DNA of 64,000 nt, from contig JACAXG010000014.1 in NCBI GenBank assembly GCA_018881555.1, positions 2,331,331 through 2,395,330 on the forward strand, given 5' to 3'. This DNA comes from Amblyornis subalaris. Lineage: Eukaryota; Chordata; Aves; Passeriformes; Ptilonorhynchidae. A program made the position numbers and the translations under genes. Each line of letters starts with the position of its first letter. Positions within the stretch are counted from its first letter, which is position 1. Under the pieces are notes generated by a model that saw only the letters and a list, made by a program, of their open reading frames with translations, was not told the DNA's origin and made no database searches. Positions 57,749 to 64,000 of this stretch are shown here, piece after piece.

Positions 57749-59081
57749 AACTGAAAAGGGAGGAAGGAAAGAGTTCAAGAACATGCCAGGACCATGCTCC
57801 AGCAATGGAGAGATGCAAATGCTGCTCATAGGCTTGAGACAGATCTTGGAACCAGCTTAATAACCTAATTTTTCCATGAATATTTGGGATTAAGATCAGT
57901 TAAATGCCCTTTGGAAAGAGAAACAGGCCAAGACCTGTTCCAAGGTCAGACCCTTCCAAGACAGGATAACCCAAGGGGTGTAAAGGCCTTTCAAAATCCT
58001 GTTGTTCCACTGACTGCCCTCATTCCCTTCTCCAGCTGAGCCCTCACGGTGGTGGCTGCTCTGTGTCCATCTGGGTCATTTTCTTCCTTAGACCTTTGGA
58101 ATCTCCTCTCATTTCCTTCCTTTCCAGGATCTCAACTTTAAATTTGGGGAGTTTAAATTCGGAGAGTTGGGTTCCAAGTGTTGGTCCATGTGTATCTTTT
58201 CACACCAGGAGAATAAAGAACAGGATTCCACCACCCCTCTGCTGTTAGCAAGTCTGGAGATTTTATTTATTTCTAATTTCCCTTCCCTCCAAGACAAACA
58301 ATGCTGCTTTAAAAAGTTTTCCATGTCAATAATGATTCTTATCTCCTCCTTCCAAAACCCACCAGTTTGGNGGGATGCTCCCGAGCACCAGGTTTCAGGA
58401 TCAGGGATTTATTTAATGGCATTATAATCTTTTCTGTATTCTTCCTCATCTTACTTCCATATCCTAATATTTTGTTTGATTCCCATCATTTTCCTGTGTT
58501 ACAATTGATGTTGAAATTCATAAGAGACCTGGACAATTCAGACTTNCCTCTCCTGTATCCATCACTTCGTATTTCTGAGCACTCAGTTCCTTTTTCCCTC
58601 TTCCTGAATGTTAATTTAGGCTGGATCTTCCCAGGGAAGCTCGGGAACGCAGACCTGACAGCCTTTGCATTTTCATTTCCNTGTTGGATGGGGCTCACTC
58701 GTAGTGTTCCATGTGCCTATCACACAGCTTATCCCAAATGCTCATTTTAAGTAACTTTAACTGGCTGGAAGGATATTTTGAATTTATTTTTTAAACGTTT
58801 CTGCTGGCACAGTGTAATTTGTGAGAGGCAGACAAATTTTCTAAATCAAAGTGGGATTCCTATGCAGGTGCAGATTATATTTGCTGTAATACCTGGAGAG
58901 CTCATGGAGTTATCTTTTATTACAGCTGAGTACCAAAGGGAAGGAGAACACTTTGAAACATATATAAATAGGGTATATTTTATTTCAAGCTTGGATTTCT
59001 AGTGTTATTACAATACCTTTAATTTTTACATATATTTTTAGCTGTTGTCCATTTAGATTTTTGAAAATTATATTTCAAAGC
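57749..59081. other. Single-copy non-coding DNA, no gene seen
   Basis: About 1.3 kb. A 127-codon plus frame (58367-58750) is interrupted by Ns and has no domain. No repeat family recognised. Confidence 0.55.
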
Positions 59082-59130
59082 ACGGTCGGACTCNATGATC
59101 TTAAAGGTTGGAAGGGACCGTAAATATTTA
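59082..59130 (+). mobile_element. CR1 LINE 3' tip, decayed
   Basis: GCACGGTCGGACTCNATGAT, CTTAAAGGTTGGAAGGGACC and a final TTTAATGATT recall the CR1 3' UTR (GGTTGGACTCGATGATCTTAAAGG). The middle of the usual UTR is missing or rearranged, since the last part resembles the opposite strand text GGTTGGAAGGGACC. Short and decayed. Confidence 0.65.
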
Positions 59131-60420
59131 ATGATTAGTTAATGTTTAGATTGGACAAAAATTCCTGGATGTGCATAAGAAGCAGAGGAGAGAGCTGAGT
59201 GTCTGTGCTGTTAAAGAGAAGCAGAGCTCAGAGCAGCTCTCCAGTAAACGCAGAATTCCCAAAATCAGCTCTGTGAGTTGTTAGTGCCGTGCTTTCCATT
59301 TCTCCGGCCCCACGTGTTCTCTGGACCTCCTCAAAAGTTTAAAAAATGCTTCCTGAAGAAACTTTCCCAAAGTGTTCTATGAAAATTGTGCTCCTCCTGA
59401 CACATTGATGAAGTTCTTCTCCAGTGGAAGCTCCAATGATTTTAATTTTATCAGGAGAACGCGTGAAAATCGAGCAAGAGAAAAACCATCAAACCCTAAT
59501 AAATCTTTTAAAACAAATTAAAGTGATGGCTGAGCTGACATATTCAATTTCCAATAAAAAAGGATTTTCAGCAAGCCACAGGCATTACTCAAAGACTTAA
59601 ATCTGCAAAACCAGGATCTTGCTTGTTTGTTTGCACTTTTGACTGCATTAAATCAGCCGGGTGGCTGATCTGTGAAACACTGCCCACACTGTTGGAAGTT
59701 GCTTATAAATAACAGATAAAGACAGAAAAATGACTTTTCAGTGAACTTTCTGTGCACAGATGTGTCCTATTTAGGAATAAGGCACTAGAGGAATAATATT
59801 AACCATTAAATTAGGAAGTAGGGTNTGGGTGCAAGCATTTCACTGCACAGCAGTGCTGTGGGAAAAAGCTCCTTGTGGGGTTCTCTGTGATCCTGAAGGG
59901 AAATGTATGGATGAAAGCCATGATTTAGGACCAGGATTGTTGGTTCATGTGTCTGCCCTTGCCTCCTATCTTAATTCTCCAGCCTAAGGACTCNTTCCCA
60001 TTAGATAAAACCCAAGCCCATCCTGCTTCCCTATTTCTTTTCCCTATTTTCTCTTGTTCTTTGTCACCATTTTTCAGATTGTGAGCAAAGGAATACTTCT
60101 TGGGCTGGTACCCGATGGCTGAGTAAACTCCAGAAAACAACGCACTGTCCTCCTAAGAGCAGCAGCAATTACTCTGACTTTGCTCATAGTCTTAGCTTGA
60201 TGTGCTCCTGATTAATTAGGCAGCATTTTTTCAATCATGAAGCAATTTTAAAATGCCCTTTCAGGCCCAGCAAGCGCTGCTCGCCGGATGCCACGGTTTT
60301 TACAGTTTAGTTTATTCAGCTTTTGATGATTTGTGCATCCTGCCCCACAGTCCACCTTTGAGTCTCTACCTCATTGCCTTCAAAGCTTGGGCTGCTGCTT
60401 TTATAATAAAATAATTAATA
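59131..60420. other. Single-copy DNA; conserved-element look at 60180-60420
   Basis: No gene seen. From 60180 to 60420 the words CTGATTAATTAGGCAGC, CAATCATGAAGC, GCAAGCGCTGCTCGCCGG, TTTGATGATTTGTGC and TAAAATAATTAATATTGG give a mix of homeodomain-like sites and retained CpGs. Confidence 0.45.
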
Positions 60421-60846
60421 TTGGTGACAAAAAAACCACGAGGCGTGAATACAGCAGGAAGTGGGTTATGGCCTCTAATTAAAATGAGTACAGGAGTACA
60501 AAAGAAATTCCTCTTTTGTAATTATCCATCCATATTGTGCTTTAATGAGCGTCTCGTGTGGAACACCGGGAGGTGGGAAGTTATTGATTGCTCCGGAGCC
60601 GNGCTCCTCGAGGCACTTCAGCTTTTCCCAGGTAAACTTTATCCAGCTTCCCGTGTGCAGGACATAAATCTTTACTGGAGAGGGCCTGTCAGTGCCAGCC
60701 CTGTGAAAACCACTGCTGAATATTCCCGGAGATTTGTGGCGCGCGGCAAAGGTCAGCGCTCGGCTGCCGGGAAAGGGGAGCGGCTCCCGCTGTGGGCTCN
60801 GATTTATTTGGGAATTTCTGCCTGGTTAAATGGCTGTCAGGCGTGA
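60421..60846 (+). other. 141-codon open frame, not assigned
   Basis: The plus frame starts MVTKKPRGVNTAGSGLWPL and ends near SAWLNGCQA, with two Ns inside. A splice-donor-like CAG|GTAAAC lies at 60629-60637. From 60730 it becomes CpG-rich (GGCGCGCGG, AGCGCTCGG, GCCGGG, GAGCGGCTCCCGC), with a CAAAGGTCA nuclear-receptor-like half site at 60747-60755. No domain recognised. It may be a conserved non-coding block that happens to be open. Confidence 0.25.
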
Positions 60847-62682
60847 CAGCTGCCTTTACAGCAAGAGTTAATGCTCCAGGACCTGTCAGGACTCTCTGAC
60901 TCCCATTTTAATTCAGTCCCAGGTTTTCATTTCGGTGGGAGCGGGACGAGCGTTTCACGGGCGTGGATTGATCCCTGTTTTCCATATTAACNGGGCTGCA
61001 CCCTCGTGGGGCTGGTTTTGTTGTGGATGTCCATCCTATAAAGCAGACAGTCCTGTAATGGAGGCATTCATTTAAAGCCCTCTAGAACAGGGACAATATG
61101 AACTTGCTCAGGATTGACCGTGGAGCCGCAAGGCTGAGGCAAACGCCCAATCTCTGCATTCCCAAAGTCCACGCCGTAATTAAAAGGAAGAAAAAGCACT
61201 CCCAGTTAATATCACTCCCACAAAAGAGACTTTCACCAAGACTTTTTATTTTAAACACACAGCATTCCTGCTCTGTGATTTGCTGGCANTTAAGGTTATC
61301 TTAAAAGTGCACAAGTTCCTTCTTTATGAATGTGCTGATTGTCCATTATAAATCCATCTTCCTCCAGGCTAAGAGAATCTGTTTTGTATCAGAAATTCCA
61401 TATAGATCCGCATTTGTTACTGGCTCACTATTTTCCCTGTCTTTAGAAGGACGCACATTTTGTCAGCACGGAAATATTTTCTGGCAATAATTTAATCGGG
61501 AGGAAAAAAGGCTCTTTCTTCTCTTTTTTTCCTCCAACAGAAAGGCTGCCCATGATTTTGTTTTGTGAACCGTGGCACAGTGCTCTGCACTCAGCCATGG
61601 ACTCAATTCCAATTTATCCCATCTCCAAAGCCACTGCTGCTTTGGAGCTCCATCTCAGAGCTCCCTGTCCCACCCGCCCCCACTCGTTATTTTGTTGTTG
61701 GAGTTAAATTGGAGTTTGATGGTTCAGTGTTTTAAAATCAGCAGGTGGAAGAGCTTCCCTTCCCAAACTCACCCCGAACTTGAAAGGGCTGAAAGTTTGN
61801 GTTGTGTCTCGTGGCTTTTAATTATCTCCAGTCCTGCTGAACGCAGAGCTCACATTCCNGTGGCTGCGAACAGGCAGCTCCAAGTGTTGTGGGAATTGTC
61901 TGTGTTTTATTTAAGTAGCTGCAGGTGAGGTGAGGATAAAAAAGAAGTTAAAAATAAGCCGAGCATTAACAGCATGAAAGAGGCTGAGTGCTAATTGTGT
62001 TACTGATGCCACCTCCATCTCTGCTTTGATGAGACAAAAAGTAAGTTTTGAAAGCCCACCCTTGTAGATCTGTTGTGTGGATTTTCAGAGGCACAGCAAA
62101 GCTCCAGACAGAGCAATTCTTTGCATAAAAAAANCATGGAGTGGCCGCTTTACAGAAAACCTGATAAAGTGCCAATTAGTGGGGGGTTTTGGGTAAAAAA
62201 ACAGTAAGGCAAAGTGTGACTAAAGGNACATTTAAAGGGAATTTTGGTGAGAGTTCCTTTTCAATATTTTTAATTTCGAGTTTGATTCAGGCTGGTTCCC
62301 TGCCCCGTGTGCTCCACAGCCGGCCCTGCCACCCTCCCATTCCAGCCACTCCTTGCTCTGCCCGTGGGGAGGAGCTGCCTGTGCAGGTCGGGTTTTGACA
62401 TCCAAACTTCTTCCACGTCGTAGAATTCTTGCTGTGGTAGCAAGAAAATCCTTCTGGGATTTTGTGGGTCTTGAAATACGAATGATTGATCAACAATTGG
62501 AGCCCTTGTGCACAAAGAGATTTATGTGCAACGTGTTCTTAAAGTTATTTATCTGCAACTTGTTCTCAAAATTATTTAATCCTGATATTGTCATATTAAG
62601 GCCACTCATTAGTGGAAGTTATTATTAGGATCTAATTTGAAGTGACACCATATTTAGGTTTTTCTCATTCTTTGTTAAAACG
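60847..62682. other. Single-copy non-coding DNA, no gene seen
   Basis: About 1.8 kb. A 118-codon plus frame (61572-61928) carries no domain. No repeat family recognised. Confidence 0.5.
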
Positions 62683-62735
62683 TGGGAGGTGTCCCTGCCC
62701 ACGGCAGGGATGATCTTAAGGAACATTATAATTCC
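62683..62735 (+). mobile_element. CR1 LINE 3' tip with internal deletions
   Basis: GTGGGAGGTGTCCCTGCCCA, CGGCAGGG, ATGATCTTAAGG and ATTATAATTCCAT line up in order with the songbird-type 3' UTR (GTGGAAGGTGTCCCTGCCCATGGCAGGG ... GATGATCTTTAAGG ... ATTCTGTGATTCCAT), with the stretches between them deleted. Confidence 0.75.
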
Positions 62736-64000
62736 ATCCACAAAACATGAGGCTGCTGTTTTCTTCCCAATATAATGTCAAAATGTTGTGTATTTCTAAT
62801 AAAATGCATTTTTCCCCCAGATTTCTGAAGGTTACGATTACAAATATTTCTATAACAGAAATGTAAGGGAAAAACTTGGATGATTTTTGCTTATTGAAGG
62901 TTTAGAGGAGAAGCAGACAATTTATATAAGAAAGCAGAATTTTCAGTCTAATTGCTACTTTAAGAGTTTTTAAAACTCAGTTTGGAGTCAATAGGAAAAT
63001 TTCCTACGGGTCTAAAGGGAGTTTTGATAGATCCTGAAGGAAAAAATAAATAAAAATATATGAGAGATAAGATGGGACAAACATCAGAGCACAGGTTGGA
63101 GCCCTGCTGGAGAAGTTCCACTGAGGGATTTTGATGGTGTGAGCTCCTGAGGAGGAGTGCCCAGAAATTGGGATGCTTGGCTTTAATCCAAGCTCTCAGC
63201 TTGGCTCTTCCCGAGACAAAGCCACGAGATTAAAGCAGAGAAACCTTTGGGAACAGAAAAATAACCCGAGCCAAGGAGCACTCACCTCCTGCTTACCACA
63301 GTCATTTTGTCATGAATTATGGTTTTGTCACCCCAAAATGATGCGTTTTTCCCATTATGGTTATTCTGGAATCATTATTTATTTATTTTAGGTATTTTTA
63401 ACCTTTCCCTGTGGCATGCCAGGAAAGCCTGCAGGAGATGGGAGCCTTTTTTGGAAGTGCCACTGTCACACCACGGCTTGGTGACAATATATCTGGTAAC
63501 AGATGTGGCTGTGCTGTTTGATTTATAGATAATGCAAATAAAGCCAGTGTGGGTAAAAAATAAATCAGGCAGGCTGGTCCAAACCAGGTGCACATCCCCC
63601 CGGAATCAAGCAAAATGATCAATTATTTAACATTTCTCTAAAACAAACTAGGAAGTCATTCATTACAAAAATCCTTCTTTATTGTGCTGTCAAACTTCCC
63701 TATTGCCATTCACAAGATGTTGCACTTGTTCCTAAGACTTCTCGACTGAGCTCAAATGTCAGCATTTAAAATCTTTTCCCCGATGCTAAAAGTGTTGTAC
63801 NTATTTGCAAAATTCGTGTTATGGCACCATAAAATCCATGAAGNGCTTCAAGCATTTAAACTGCTCAAAGAAGCTCCTGCAACTCATTACCCTGCCTCGA
63901 GTGTGATGATTTTTCCTGTCTCCACAATGAATAGCAGGAGAGGGAATTCCAGGTATTTATTCTTGGTCTCAATGGGCCTTTTTCTGACGTACAATGGGTT
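62736..64000. other. Single-copy non-coding DNA to window end, no gene seen
   Basis: About 1.3 kb, AT-rich. Frames below 75 codons. No repeat family recognised. Confidence 0.55.

Noticed and set aside
1..64000. Endogenous retrovirus or LTR, CRISPR array, rRNA, tRNA or known microRNA
   Set aside because: I looked for paired terminal repeats, retroviral protein motifs, regular spacer arrays and familiar RNA sequences and saw none. A dedicated search could still find decayed copies.

Overview
The window looks like 64 kb of intergenic or intronic DNA from a bird, most likely a songbird. The evidence is a scatter of about 22 short, 5'-truncated CR1 LINE fragments on both strands. Many belong to one family in which the encoded tail reads like AVAAPSLEVSKARLDG, followed by a 3' UTR containing CCCTGCCCATGGCAGGG and short ATTCTGTG-type terminal repeats. 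CR1 is the dominant retroposon of birds and reptiles. The songbird assignment rests on my recognition of the subfamily and is inference. The rest is moderately AT-rich single-copy DNA with isolated single Ns, typical of a draft vertebrate assembly.

I find no protein-coding gene, rRNA, tRNA, microRNA, CRISPR array or bacterial-type feature that I can support. The longest open frames (about 140-205 codons) either overlap CR1 copies or lack codon structure, splice context or recognisable domains. The only coding-derived sequence I can name is the decayed C-terminal end of CR1 ORF2 inside the repeats.

Layout: 1-7.8 kb holds one old CR1 (477-640), then single-copy DNA with a CpG hairpin at 5975-5993. 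7.8-21.8 kb has seven CR1 copies, an ATT microsatellite with flanking direct repeats (11612-11680) and an 18-bp perfect palindrome (17758). 21.8-35.6 kb has four CR1 copies, a CpG-rich pocket (23586-24062) and an 18-bp tandem repeat (29952). 35.6-40.3 kb has two CR1 copies of one subfamily, each preceded by the same unidentified block of about 80 bp. 40.3-50.4 kb has three CpG-rich pockets or open frames, a duplicated ATT-plus-unique block (43806-43940) and a cluster of CR1 fragments. 50.4-64 kb has three CR1 fragments and several stretches that look like conserved non-coding DNA.

The overall picture (no exons, AT-rich blocks with TAATTA-type words, small CpG-retaining islands) would fit a regulatory gene desert or a very large intron. 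That is inference and needs cross-species alignment. I did not find evidence of a new biological system. The most unusual signals are the shared block at 37.3/39.9 kb, the ATT duplication at 43.8 kb, and the small CpG-dense islands.
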